DNA of 64,000 nucleotides. Origin: Clarireedia homoeocarpa (lineage: Eukaryota > Ascomycota > Leotiomycetes > Helotiales > Rutstroemiaceae). Positions 10,795 through 21,702 of the stretch are shown here, piece after piece; position 1 is the stretch's first letter; each line of letters begins with the position of its first letter. The position numbers and the translations under genes were made by a program. The notes below the pieces were generated by a model. The model did not search any database. It saw nothing but the letters and a program-made list of their open reading frames with translations, and had not been told where the DNA came from. The stretch spans positions 124,001-188,000 of the forward strand of contig LNKV01000032.1 of assembly GCA_001465935.1 (NCBI GenBank). The letters are read 5' to 3'.

Positions 10795-12720
10795 CTATTT
10801 ACCATTAGTCAATGTTCTCAAAAAGTAATTGAAAGAATGACAAACCTAGTGCTGGTAGTGGTCGTGATTGGAGGGGTTGTAGTGGGTGATTTGGTAGTTG
10901 TTGAGGTTGTTGAAGTTGTTGTCGGTGGAACAACGCTTCCTCCGCCTGGTGGAGTTGTTGTTGGCTGGATGGTGGTAGTTGGCAGAGAAGGACTAGCACT
11001 GCATGTGCTGACGTGAAGCCCAGCAGTCAAGGATGCTAATCCATCATGTTGAAGTGGATCCGACGGCCCATCAGGAACTGTTCCAACATATGCGTTGAAG
11101 TTGTAGATACCACAAATGCAAACATCAGTGACATCGTGAAGACTAACGGCCTGGAGAACGATTTCTTTGTTGCGCTGGAGGAAGAATTGTTGTTTACCAA
11201 CTTGCATGTCGACCTGATATGAGGAAACGCCGGCTGGAGCGGCGAATTGTGTGACGTTGTTCCCAGACATAACTGTGACAGTGCCAGCGGATTTCAGCAA
11301 TGCGACCACAAAGACTGAATCTTGCATATCTTCCCAACCGTTGGGCCGTCCCTCGAAGTAATTGCCACTGCTGTTGCTGGCGGGTACCATTGTGGTGTCT
11401 GTTGCGTCGCAATTCAGAGTGCGGAGATTAGGCCTATACCAGTAAACAAGCTGATCGGAAGTGATGTAGCTGTCTGGACTGCTGGCGCCATCATGGTATG
11501 CAGCAATGAATGGTTTAGCCATATCTAACCACCCATCATGTGGCCTAAACAATATTAGTTGCTGTAGCCCACAACGCTGCTAAAGATGGAGTAATTCACA
11601 TATCGTTAACCCATTTGGAGTTACCATCGTCAAAGTGCAATGAATTCAACGGACCGATGTAGTGCGACTCTCCATAATCATTCCACGTGATGATCTCCAA
11701 GAAGCGAGGACCCATGGTAAGAATCTCATTCCAACGTTCGTACCATAAAAGATCGGATGGGAAGACCCAGTTCTTGCTGTATGGAACCTCCTGAGAGATA
11801 TTAGCATTGCTGTGGTGCTGTTGGAGTAGAAACTTACCGGACCAAAATGGGTACTGAACCAAGGAGAGACAGCTATATGAGGGATCAGCAACAAGTCTCA
11901 GGTCGTTCCCAAGTTGAAGCACAAGTACTCACGTGCGATGTATGGCTTTCCAGCAAGTGCATTGATGTAAGCAGTATCACCTGCTTCAACAGTAACATTG
12001 TGACCAAGTGTTGGTGCTTTGTTGTCGCCATTGTTCGGCCAGGCCTAAGGGTGTCAGCTACGATTCCTAAAAGTTGAAGGTTACTCACCATCCAATTCAA
12101 AGCTCCATCAATCGCGCTGAAATTTGTTCCTTGCTCGGGATGGAAGTTGGGTGCAAAGAATACCGGAATGCCAGCAGCCGCCCTCATGGCAGCGACATCA
12201 AGTTGATCACCAGCAAACGAGGAAGCGAATGCTTTGCCATCAACAAACAACTGGGCTGGAAGAGACGCATACTGTGCGATCTTTTGTCCGATTTGAGCTG
12301 CTTGACTTGTGGGGTTCCACCAGTTGAAATCGAAAGATATGAAAACCTTCATATCGTTGTTAGCAGCAGACTGATACGCGTAGCCGAGTTGTTGGTCTGT
12401 GTATGGGTCGACTCCAATGTTGAGGGCGAATGCGTCTATACCCAGGGACTTGGCACGTTGCATGTCAAGGTCGAAATCCTGAGGACCAACTCTCTCACCA
12501 ACGATTCCTATCTTCGACATTGTTAGCTATGTATTGGGAAGAAAGAATGACATGACTCATAACAATCTCAGTTGCTTACCATGAAGTGGCAGAAGACAAG
12601 TCTATCGGTGGTTGCTCTCTCCACCGACGTTCCACCTCCCTTGGTAGGGGCAGCTGTAACACATAATGCTCCAAGAAGTAGTAAGATACTCCTGAAAAAG
12701 ACTTGAGAAGAAGAAATCAT
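10068..12720 (-). CDS. Secreted GH71 alpha-1,3-glucanase with four Cys-rich C-terminal modules
   Basis: Seven exons (12720-12580, 12511-12089, 12044-11933, 11872-11838, 11790-11600, 11544-10846, 10794-10068) with consistent phases give 775 residues. The N-terminus is a signal peptide (FRSILLLLGALCVTAAP). The body matches GH71 mutanases: LVFCHFM, GIDAFALNIG, MKVFISFDFNWW, FFAPNFHPEQG, KPYIAPVSPWFSTHFGP and EIITWNDYGESHYIGP. A Thr/Ser-rich, probably O-glycosylated linker follows. Four short modules of the type GPGNYxGLCxFxCNYGxCP or its shorter form come last, in two pairs separated by a second Thr/Ser linker. GH71 enzymes hydrolyse alpha-1,3-glucan (mutan) of fungal walls outside the cell, so wall remodelling or mycoparasitism is likely. 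The Cys modules may bind substrate (inference). The first acceptor could also be 12525, adding a few residues. Confidence 0.9.
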
Positions 12721-13440
12721 AATGTAGTGCGGTGTGAAGTTATATACCAGAGCATCATAAAATGTACGATGAAGGATAAAGCAAAACAAGAACCAAGCTC
12801 TAACAGTGCTGCGTTGACAGGTATCTTTATAGTAAATGCTGAGAATATTCAGAGCAAGAGTTTTCCGGGGGGTGTTCCACCTGGTAAGTGAATCCCTCCA
12901 GAACTAAGCCAGTCATAACTTATCTTGACTTTAATTACCTGAATGACCATCTTGCCGGGACCGACTTATTCATTCGCTTGGTCTCGGGATGTAGATTGGA
13001 TGAGAAGGTGTTCCCGAATACTGGCAGTACCATTGTGTGTGAACCTTTGTCAAGTGCTGCTCATTAGACCCTAAGCCAAATGACCAATGTATGCTCTAGT
13101 CCACTAGTAAGGCACACTATTGGGAGTCATGATTTCGCAGGTTCAATTCGAAAGGAGCTTTTCTTCTGCCGTTACAGGTTGGGTAAGTCCGTCTAATGAA
13201 TCAGAATTTCTGCAAAGAGCATAGAGGCGGAGTCGCCAAAGGATTGAAATGTATGCTGTCTGAAAATAAGGAGTTCGACTTTCGAAACTCAATGTAACAA
13301 ACGATAGCTTGAAAGGGGCACAGCAGCAGACTATTGCCAACGTACAGAACAATGATATTATCAACGATGCAACGAAAGATCTCGCCGACGACGTCAGAGA
13401 AAGGGTAGAAGAACATCAGAGAAGAAGGACACCAATAAAG
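12721..13440. other. Intergenic region upstream of GH71
   Basis: This presumably holds the GH71 promoter proximally. No supported gene. A stretch at 13091-13165 has weak tRNA A-box and B-box matches but no cloverleaf. Confidence 0.4.
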
Positions 13441-13830
13441 GCAGATATTCTTACGCAATTATCAAACCACTCGATTTTATACAAGCTAGTGAACCTCTTC
13501 AATAGCTAATCTTTTTCGACGGCCGGCTCGGTAAATCTCTGTTCCCTTTTTGCTGTACAACTTAGCGCGCCTCAATCTGGGCAACTGGTTTTATACGAGC
13601 GAGTGAATCTATTCAGTAGATAATATTACTCGACGGTCAGCTTGGCCAAATCTTTGTTTCGCTTCTTTCTGTACGACTTATTGCGCTGCAATTCGGGCAA
13701 TTATTTTGACATGAGCGTGTGAGTTTCTTCCACAGCTAAACACACATGTGCAACCAGTTCGACCCAATCTCTTTCTAATTCTTTTCGTGAAACTTGATCC
13801 GCTGCGTCTCTCTCCAGGCAAAAGGATAAT
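13440..13830. repeat. Degenerate tandem repeat, period about 115 bp
   Basis: Diverged copies follow head to tail. Their shared anchor is TTTTATAC-AGC-AGTGAA at 13475 and 13589, and TTTTGACATGAGC at 13704 (steps of 114 and 115). Each is followed by a CGACGG/GCT-GG block, a CTGTAC-ACTTA block and a CAAT--GGGCAA block. A partial fourth copy appears near 13790-13820. No ORF spans the array. Its origin is unknown; a decayed minisatellite or part of an old mobile element are possible. Confidence 0.6.
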
Positions 13831-14624
13831 TCACACAGCTAATCTCACTCGCTCTGAGACCTCCAATTTTCAAAGTTTCTTGAAGTGACTCAAGCATATT
13901 CCAATAACCACTGACCAAGTTGCATCAAAGCAAACACCCCGAGTCTCACAGGTACTCCCTACAGGCTGCAGCAAGTGCATCTTTCTAGCTCTTGACCACC
14001 GAATCTATGAAACGTAACAACGCTAAAATAAACTAATGCCAATCATAAATCACCCGTGTGGAAACCCCAGAATCTGCATGTTTCACAATGCAGCCTTGCA
14101 GATACTTCGCTATCCCCGAGAATGTGGGGTATGAAACAAAGTCAATTATCCGGGAAATCATGCACAACATTGCTGTGGTCGCAAGGCCCAGATGTTCTTG
14201 GTCATCAGGTGCTAGCATTGTTGGCTGGTGAATTATCGTCGAGAAAAGTGATAGGTTGTGGTGGTCACAAGATCGACTGGAAGGGCCGAATCGAGGTTAC
14301 TGAAGGAAATAATATCCTTCTGTGACCTGAAGAATGATGTCGTCGACGCATGCGACACCCTCAGTTATGAGGATTCTTGGATGATGAAGTTGGATTCGAT
14401 GTGGTTGATGAATCAGGAGAAGTAAATGCAGAAACAGTATCCAAAAGATCCCCGAGTCAGTCGAGAGATTGCTTAGTCATCAGTCAGCTGTGTTGAACGC
14501 TGACTCTCCAGCGCAGAAATTCCAAGACAACATTATGGAACTGATAACAATCGGAGTGTATTGTGATAGTTTTTTTTTTTTTGCCCAAACAACCCAAGGT
14601 CTTCCTCTGACGTCATTAACTTAG
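13831..14624. other. Intergenic region
   Basis: Sequence between the tandem repeat and the 3' end of the GH3 gene. A 12-nt T-run lies at about 14570-14581. No supported gene. Confidence 0.4.
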
Positions 14625-17273
14625 CTACAAGTAGACATCCTTCTCCATAACGATATCCCTTGCGGAGAATCCTACCATAAAAGTATACTTCCCACTGATA
14701 AAGGCCCAGTCCTCTGTCCCCTCATCCCAAATCATCAAATCATCTTTCTGCACCAAGAATGAAACCTCGCTAGCTTCCTCTGCTTCCAAATACACCTTCT
14801 CAAAACCTTTCAGCAACTTCGGGGGTTCATTTGCTGCTACAGGGTATGAAACATACAACTGGACAACCTGTTTCCCTGGAACTGCACCGGTATTTGAGAG
14901 TAGAGTGGTAGCAAAGATAGATGATGTGCTGTTCGACGAAGTCGAGTTCACGAGGATAATGTCGAGAGATGAGAGATTGAAAGTCGTGTAGCTCAATCCG
15001 TGCCCGAAGGGGAAGAGTGGTTCAATGTCGTGTTCATCGTACCATTTATATCCCACATACAACCCCTCTGAGAACTGTACCTCGAGATCTTGCCTGATCT
15101 GAATTGTATCATTCAGATCCTTAGGGAAAGTCATGGGTAGTTTTCCACTTGGGTTAACTTCTCCGAAAAGAAGGTTGCCGAGTGCACTGCCGACTTGCTG
15201 CCCACTATACCAGGCCTCCATTACCGCATCCACTTCGCCAATCCATGGCATCAGTACTGCGGAGTTGGTATTTAGAATTACGAGAGTCTTCTTTGATAGA
15301 TTTGCCAGCCGAGATATCACCGTATCCTGATCACCAGTCAGTGATAGACCTAGTTCGTTGTCCGCTCCTTCGGAAAAACGATCGGAGACGAAAATGATGC
15401 TCAAGTCAACTTCCGCAGCCAAAGCATCGGCTTCGCTATCGCGTGTCATGTTGCCGACATCTACACCCAATGTAACTCCATATGCACCGTACGACAGAGA
15501 GTAACCCATCGAGTACTTCAACGACAGAGACACTGGGACTCCAGCCGTTAAGTCTGCAACTCCTTGGACCGTATTCTGGAAGTTTGCGCGAGACATGTTG
15601 CCAATTAACTCATCCTCAATATACAATAGACAATCACCCTGTCCTGTTAGGGAGAAGTGATAGAGCCCTGAAGTATTGGGCATGAATGTTCCGTTGTATT
15701 CCGAGGAGAATACTTGAGGCCATGCTTGCCACAACTCTTCGGGCCAGTTAGCGGACGTGATGTTCTCAGCAGTTTCCGTCTGATTGACTGGTCCGGTCCA
15801 GTTGGCAGTAGTCCAGTAAGTCACGTTGAGGCCACCCGGAAACATTTCAGATAGTACTTGTGCAAAGGTACCAGTTCCCGGGTATGCTTCAGTGTAAAAA
15901 ACGCTGATATTTTGCGCTGCCCCATGCTTGATGATTGCATCTAATGGAGCTTCAATGGCTACAGTCGTATCTATCACGAAGCCTCCGTGATTCTCACTCA
16001 CTTGCGACTGATTTGTACCATCGATACCGAAGACCCCAATCTTCTTGTATTTGCTTCCATCAATCGGCAATGTGGTATCCTCGTTCTTGAGTAGCACAAC
16101 ACCTTCTTCAACCAAAGCTTGAGCAAGATCAAGATGTTCCTGAGTTCTTGCAGCACCCTCAGAGCTACCCGTCACAGGCTCATCAATAACACCAAATTCG
16201 ATCATTGGTCGCCACAGTCTCTTCACCATATCCTCAACACGCGAGAATGGGACCGATCCATTATCGACAGCCTCCTCGAGAAGATCTCCATAATAAGCTG
16301 GGAATCCATAAGAAGGCACAAGTGTTCCACCAGGCATACTTATATCTAACCCACGGTTTGCTGCAGCCACGGTACTCCGAACAGAGAAATACCAATCTGC
16401 GACAACGAAACCATCGAATCCCCAATCTTCTTTTAAGATTTTCAATAGCCATTCATTTTCACAAGCGTACTGGCCATTAAGTCGGTTGTACGAGCACATG
16501 ATAGAAGCAGCATTTCCTTCTTGTACTGCAGCTTTAAAAGCTGGTAGGTAGAGCTCGTGGAGAACTCGCTTTTCCACGACGGAATCGTATGCCACCCACT
16601 CAGGATCCAGACCGAATCGATTCGTATCCTGGTTGTAGGCGGCGAAATGTTTCGGGCAAGCAAGCATATTTTGGCTCTGAATCCCTAGCGTTTGCGCAAC
16701 GGCAAGTCTAGAGGTAAGGAATGGGTCCTCGGAAAAGGTTTCCCCTGCACGTGCCCATAGTGGTGATCGGAGGATATTTATCGTCGGTGATAGCACAACA
16801 TTTCGTGCTTTGTCTTTATGTTCTTGCGCAAGTGCTTGGCCGTATTGGTACATGAGCGTCGTATTCCAAGTTGCTGCATCCAACACTGGAGCTGGGAATG
16901 TGGTCACATTATTCAAGGAATTTCCAACACCAGCTGGGCCATCTCCCATGCAGATCGGTGGAAGACCGAGGGTGTCATTTCCGCTGATATGTCCTACGCA
17001 TGCTGATACTCCGGTTCCTTCATCTTCAAGCTAGTTGTTGTTAGAAACAGATGTCGGGTTGTTGGTGGAGGGAAGACTTACTACAGTGTCACCTTGCACA
17101 AAAGCATATATTTGCGAAGTATTGAATTGAAGCATAAGAAGTTGTAATCGCTCCTCCGTTGGTAATGATACGTCCAGCCATGGTCTATCAGCAATTGTGT
17201 AAGTCGACGCCAACGAGAGCCCTAGTAATGACAAGAGACCGGCCAAGGTAATCCTGCATTTGCCGTGGATCAT
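14625..17273 (-). CDS. GH3 beta-glucosidase with PA14 insert
   Basis: Two exons (17273-17082 and 17030-14625; 51-nt intron) give 865 residues. A signal peptide (ITLAGLLSLLGLSLAS) precedes DRPWLDVSLPTEERLQLLM. The first GH3 domain has GPAGVGN, ENEWLLKILKEDWGFDGFVV and the nucleophile motif ADW in GFVVADWYFSVRST. A PA14-like domain sits between the two GH3 domains (near GLYHFSLTGQGDCLLYIEDE). The second GH3 domain has VILNTNSAVLMPWIGEVDAV and GEVNPSGKLPMTFP. A C-terminal fibronectin-III-like domain includes VPGKQVVQLYVSYP. The enzyme likely releases glucose from beta-linked oligosaccharides outside the cell. Many N-glycosylation sequons are present. An upstream in-frame ATG at 17300 exists, but the later one places the signal peptide at the terminus. 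Confidence 0.9.
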
Positions 17274-17374
17274 TCTGAACAAATAGTGCCAGAACTTCAC
17301 AGATTCGATACATAATTTGTTTCATGTCATTCACAAAGTATATATACTTCCATACTTCACCACCACAGTACAGC

Positions 17375-17716
17375 ATGCATCTCTTCCAACTCCTCCGCAG
17401 GATACCCCTAAGATGCTTGCAATCCCAACGGGCCAGCGTCGGCGTTCAAAGATATCGGTTGATAAGTAAAGCACAACACAAACGTACTTCTGCAGAACCA
17501 ATACCATACCCTGCTGAGTCAACAAGCATGAAGCTTCACCGCCATCAGCCATTTTCCGAAATCAACGAGGTCGTCCTCACAATCTACACTTTAGGTTCCA
17601 CCCCCATCTTCAAAATGCCGATTCCTCTGGGACAAGTCAGGCATTACCACCAGGTTGGGCTTATGGGGTATTGGTATCCGGAGATTCAAGCATACATCAT
17701 AAGGTTGGCGAGGTGA
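17375..17716 (+). CDS. Small hypothetical protein, possible mitochondrial presequence
   Basis: The ORF gives 113 residues from the ATG at 17375 (130 from 17324). The N-terminus (MHLFQLLRRIPLRCLQSQRA) is rich in Arg and Leu and lacks acidic residues, as mitochondrial targeting peptides do. The rest (EINEVVLTIYTLGSTPIFKM, QVGLMGYWYPEIQAYIIRL) looks like a compact folded protein, but I do not recognise it. It is divergent from the GH3 gene by about 100 bp and ends 31 bp from the stop of the convergent TIGR04076-type gene. It could be spurious. Confidence 0.35.
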   Translation: MHLFQLLRRIPLRCLQSQRASVGVQRYRLISKAQHKRTSAEPIPYPAESTSMKLHRHQPFSEINEVVLTIYTLGSTPIFKMPIPLGQVRHYHQVGLMGYWYPEIQAYIIRLAR

Positions 17717-17747
17717 TAGATAGATAAATGACTTCTAATCTCGCACC

Positions 17748-18227
17748 CTAAACATTCCCCTCCAACCCCACAACTGTAGTCTCCCCATGCCTAAACGTCC
17801 TAACCCCTGTCCTCGTAATCTTCAACTGACTCCCACAATTCGGATCCGGGCACGCAATCAATCCATCCGTCGTCATCCAATCGTTCCTATGCGTCTTCCG
17901 CTGTTTCGCTGCAAGCAGTGGGAATACAGATGCTATTCGTTATCGTAAGCAGGAAGGAAGTTTTACAATCAGAGGGGCGGATTAGGGAAAGGGGAACCGA
18001 GAGAGACGAAACATACAAAGACTATAAATGCTGATTCCCTGGCCCGCGGGTAGATACATCATCTCGCCCTCCAGCGTGAAGTGATCCCCCTCTTTCGCAC
18101 CACATAGTATACGTGCATCTTTTGGGCAAACGACTTCGACGCGGAGATCATATAATTCGAAGGAATCGTCTATTTCTTGTTCGTTCTTTGAAGTTGTGCT
18201 TGATGGGTTTGGAGCTGATGAGGCCAT
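17748..18227 (-). CDS. TIGR04076-family small protein
   Basis: Two exons, 18227-18017 and 17932-17748, with an 84-nt intron (18016-17933), encode 131 residues. After a Ser/Thr-rich start comes FELYDLRVEVVCPKDARILC, GDHFTLEGEMMYLPAGQGIS and IYSLSSVFPLLAAKQRKTH. It then has NDWMTTDGLIACPDPNCG and KITRTGVRTFRHGETTVV. From memory this layout fits the TIGR04076 family of short cytosolic proteins with conserved cysteines, found in bacteria and fungi. The biochemical function is unknown to me. Splicing restores the conserved LPLLAAKQR segment, which supports the model. Confidence 0.75.
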
Positions 18228-19095
18228 AGCTTCTTTCGTTTTGTAGAAGCTCCGTACTGTACTTCAGTGGTGAGTGGTTTCAGGGACTGGGTTGAGGAGA
18301 TAATTTTGTGGATTTTGTAATTCGTGGAATCGTCTACTTTGTCCGGAAGTACGTGTGCTATGAGACTTGCTGCGAGTTAGAGTCAATCACTGGTCGCATA
18401 CAAATGGCAGCTTATTTGATCATACACCTTTGAGTCACCGAAATGCTTCGGCGTTCTAAATAATCTAGTGAGGGGAAGTGGAGATGTCACTGTCCTTGTT
18501 CTGTAACTTATGCATACCCCACTTCTGGGTTTCCCACATCCCTGGATAGCCTGGCTCACTGGCCGGTAAGATAACCTGTTGTATTCCTAGTTAGAATTGT
18601 AATAGATTTTCTAGATACTAGAAGTTATCCTCGATATCAACCTTGTCAAAGCATATCGCATTTATCTCTAGACACACCTAATTACTAAATAGATACATAA
18701 TTCCCATTTCCACCCCCACCATTATTCAGAAACATTCCCTCGCTCATCCAAAACCCAGCATCAGCAAACAAGCTTTCCCACATATCTTTATCAGTGGCCG
18801 GGTGATAGGCGATGAGCTCCCCCACCTTTAGGCGGTGCGAAAGCATATCTAGGCATGATAAGACTACTCATAGCATAGGTCTCTCATAAAGTGATCGATT
18901 ACCGGATAGATATCTCAATGAAAGCGACGAGGAGCTTCTGAATTGTAGCCCATAGAATATGGTTATGTCGTATATAAAAGAATGCCATATTGTTTAATGA
19001 ACAGGTTGGACCCCAGGTCTATGCTTCAACCACTGTACTTATGTTCCTTCAGTGCGAAGACTTCAAGAATCATGTCTGCATTTTGATTAATTAAT
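18228..19095. other. Intergenic region
   Basis: This follows the 5' end of the TIGR04076-type gene and the 3' end of the aldo/keto reductase gene. No supported gene or RNA. Confidence 0.4.
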
Positions 19096-21161
19096 TTACT
19101 GTCTATACTCAGCACCACAGTCTCCCATCGTCTCGAATACATCCTTCGCTCTCGACCTATCCAAGATACTCTTGATTGCCGCCTTGTCCTCCTCATCCAA
19201 CTTGAAAGACAGCGCTTTTAAATTTTCCTCAATGTGCTCACTGATACCCATTCTCGCACCGATAATCACAGCGCCGACGTAATCATGATCCAAGACCCAT
19301 CGAATTGCTACACTGGAGATGGAGACACTATATTTTGATCCGATTGATGCAAGGGCTTGGAGGAGTTCTTGGAAAAGGAGCCAGCCTCCCCAGATTGTGA
19401 TCATTTCGAAATACTACCATACCTCGTTAGCAAGTTCGCTGGAGAGTGAGTGATGCGGTTACCTTCCGGTGACTGGGCGTCATATTCTGATCGAAGAGAT
19501 TTGGAGCAGGTTTGCCCAACCATTTATCTGCTAGGAATCCACCACACTGTCTCAGTCAGTCGACAGGTCCTGGCCGTATATTTAAGATTTCGTTCTTACC
19601 AGAGACCCATATGTTAATAGCTTGACGTTGTGCTTACGGCAGACTTCCGCCATTTTGAATGTGGGCCGAAGGTCGATGAGAGAGAACTAAAGACATGTAA
19701 GCGTCACTAGTCGGTAGTGGTGTAGCTAGCTGCAGCATTTCTACGAACTTGGACTTGATTTGAGACTGGATTGACACCATTCTCTAATAATTCTTCCATG
19801 TGTTCAGTATCGAAGTTACATAGCCCCAGGTCCCTTACGCTAGGGTGCTCGGCTATCAAACGTGCTGCTTGCACATATTGCTTGTCGTTGTACTTCTTCC
19901 ATGTTAGGAGGTATTACTTCAAGTCAACATCGGGAGACTCACATCTTGCCAATGGAACTGGAGTAACTCAACACTAGTAGAGTTGATGGCTGTGAGGCGT
20001 TCCGAGATGTTCTCATCGACAACTTCTTTAGTTACACGAATTGGTTCGAATACAGCCCACTTGGTAGCACAGTATATCTTTTCTGAATCTGCTTGCGCTG
20101 AACGGAATTGCCCCTGATTCAGGTTAGCTAAACTCCAAGAGGGAAAGTGCTCAACCCACAAATGTTACTTCTGCATCGCCATAATGATCTGCCATATCTA
20201 CACACCCAAGCTATCAGCTAATTTTCAATGATCTGTGCCAATTTACCAACGCACCGTACGCGATGAGTCCTGAGTCAACATGTTTTCTAAAATGGCGATC
20301 TATCTTCGCCCTCGAAGCAGTTCCCCAAGCAGGACTAGAAAACTGCCACAATCCCATAAACATTCTTGGAACTTCTGCCGACCCCAGTTGAAAAGATTCC
20401 AGCGAGCTTTTAGTCGAGTGAAATCCATTTGTCAATGGTTTCCCAGCGCCATTCTGGACTTGATTTTCGGTACTTCCGCCGTACAAGAGCTTCTCTAGAC
20501 AGCCCAAGCCACGCTCGAATGCGAAATCTTGACCTGATGATGCCGCCTCATCTCTGCATTTATAAAGTGTTGCTTTCAGCCCCGCCACTGTTTTCGCATC
20601 TTCGCTATCCATCGGCCTTATGCCCGAGCTTGTAAGAAGCTGCTTGTGTACCGCTGTCGTTGCTTGCACAACATCCCCATCAATTGTCGCTAGAACATCC
20701 AAGAACCCCTCGCCATCCTCATCCTGTGTATTTTCGTTCCATTGCATGGCTTGCAGTTGTTGTATAACGCTTGTTAGGAGTTCCATGCTTTCGAAACCGA
20801 ATCCACATCCCATCAAACACCGATATCTGCCTTGTATCTTTTGTAGATCTGCGGTCGGCTTGACAGAGCCATTTGAAGACGTGAAAAGATTGGGTATGGA
20901 TGAAGGTCGTGTATTTTCGAGGTATTTGGTCGCAAGTCTGTGAAGACCGGCTGTGACTTGCGCATTCTCTCCCAACAAGCCTCGCAGAATCGATCGAAGA
21001 CCTTCGGGTGGCATGTTCGCAATGATCGTGTCCGTCATCATGTTGACATGTGCTGCCTTTGCCGGCATCTTCGCATCGTGGCTGTCTACACTGCTTACTG
21101 CCATTTTGACGATGTCTGGTATGTAGGAAGTGAATGTCGATTGAGTCGAGATTTCATCCAT
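19096..21161 (-). CDS. Aldo/keto reductase with an unknown N-terminal domain
   Basis: Seven exons from ATG 21161 (21161-20255, 20197-20160, 20113-19943, 19892-19749, 19686-19600, 19546-19463, 19413-19096), all in phase. The C-terminal half is an aldo/keto reductase: MFMGLWQFSSPAWG, DMADHYGDAEV (Asp, Tyr), YCATKW (Lys), ELLQFHWQD (His), LGLCNFD, NPVSNQVQFSL, GGFLADKWLG and AIRWVLDHDYVGAVIIGAR. The catalytic tetrad is therefore present. The 250 or so residues before it (MPPEGLRSILRGLLGENAQV, GRYRCLMGCGFGFESMELLT) form a helical domain I cannot name. Upstream, 21300-21206 reads like coding sequence in a different frame that would join after a one-base correction, so the true start may be about 21288. 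It probably catalyses NADP-dependent carbonyl reduction; the substrate is unknown. Confidence 0.7.
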
Positions 21162-21702
21162 GAAAGACGCAGTTGCTCCCTTTTTGCCTAACCTTTTGAG
21201 ATTCCTTGACAATTTCTCGATTATTCAAAACCTGATCCACACTCTCTCGATGCTCGAGGGGCTTTACCAAATCCAAATCCAAATCCATGATTCCTACCAT
21301 GGATAAATGAAGTTGTTGATTATTCATGGCGGGGAAATCGGCTTACTGTATCTTTTGAACGCCGAGGGGCTAAAGATTCCTGAAGCCACTGCCCCCCACC
21401 AGCCCACCACACACCCTGCCGGCATCGCTCCCAAGCCCCGACAATTCGCCTATCACCTTGAACGCCGACCGCGACTCTTATCTCGAAACGGCGCGGCGGG
21501 TCCTTCAAGGTTCAAGTCCTGGATGACTGTGCAGGTCGTCTACCTCCATCTCGACACGAGCTATGTAGACACCTTTGAGCCGTCCGACGGTCTGGACATT
21601 CATATAAGATATGGTGGAAGCCGATCGTGGAACTTCCTTGAAAGCAACATATTTGTTCATATTGCAACTACGCGTTTGTGTATATATTGCAATTGCCTCA
21701 TT
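21162..21702. promoter_or_regulatory. Shared divergent promoter region
   Basis: About 540 bp separate the start of the aldo/keto reductase from the start of the amino-acid permease on the other strand, so both promoters probably lie here. The part at 21206-21300 looks coding (see the reductase). No specific binding site was recognised. Confidence 0.35.

Noticed and set aside
13091..13165. tRNA-like element (A-box TAGTCCACTAG, B-box GGTTCAATTC, T-run after it)
   Set aside because: Acceptor and T stems do not pair and no anticodon arm could be drawn; at most a decayed tRNA-derived fragment.
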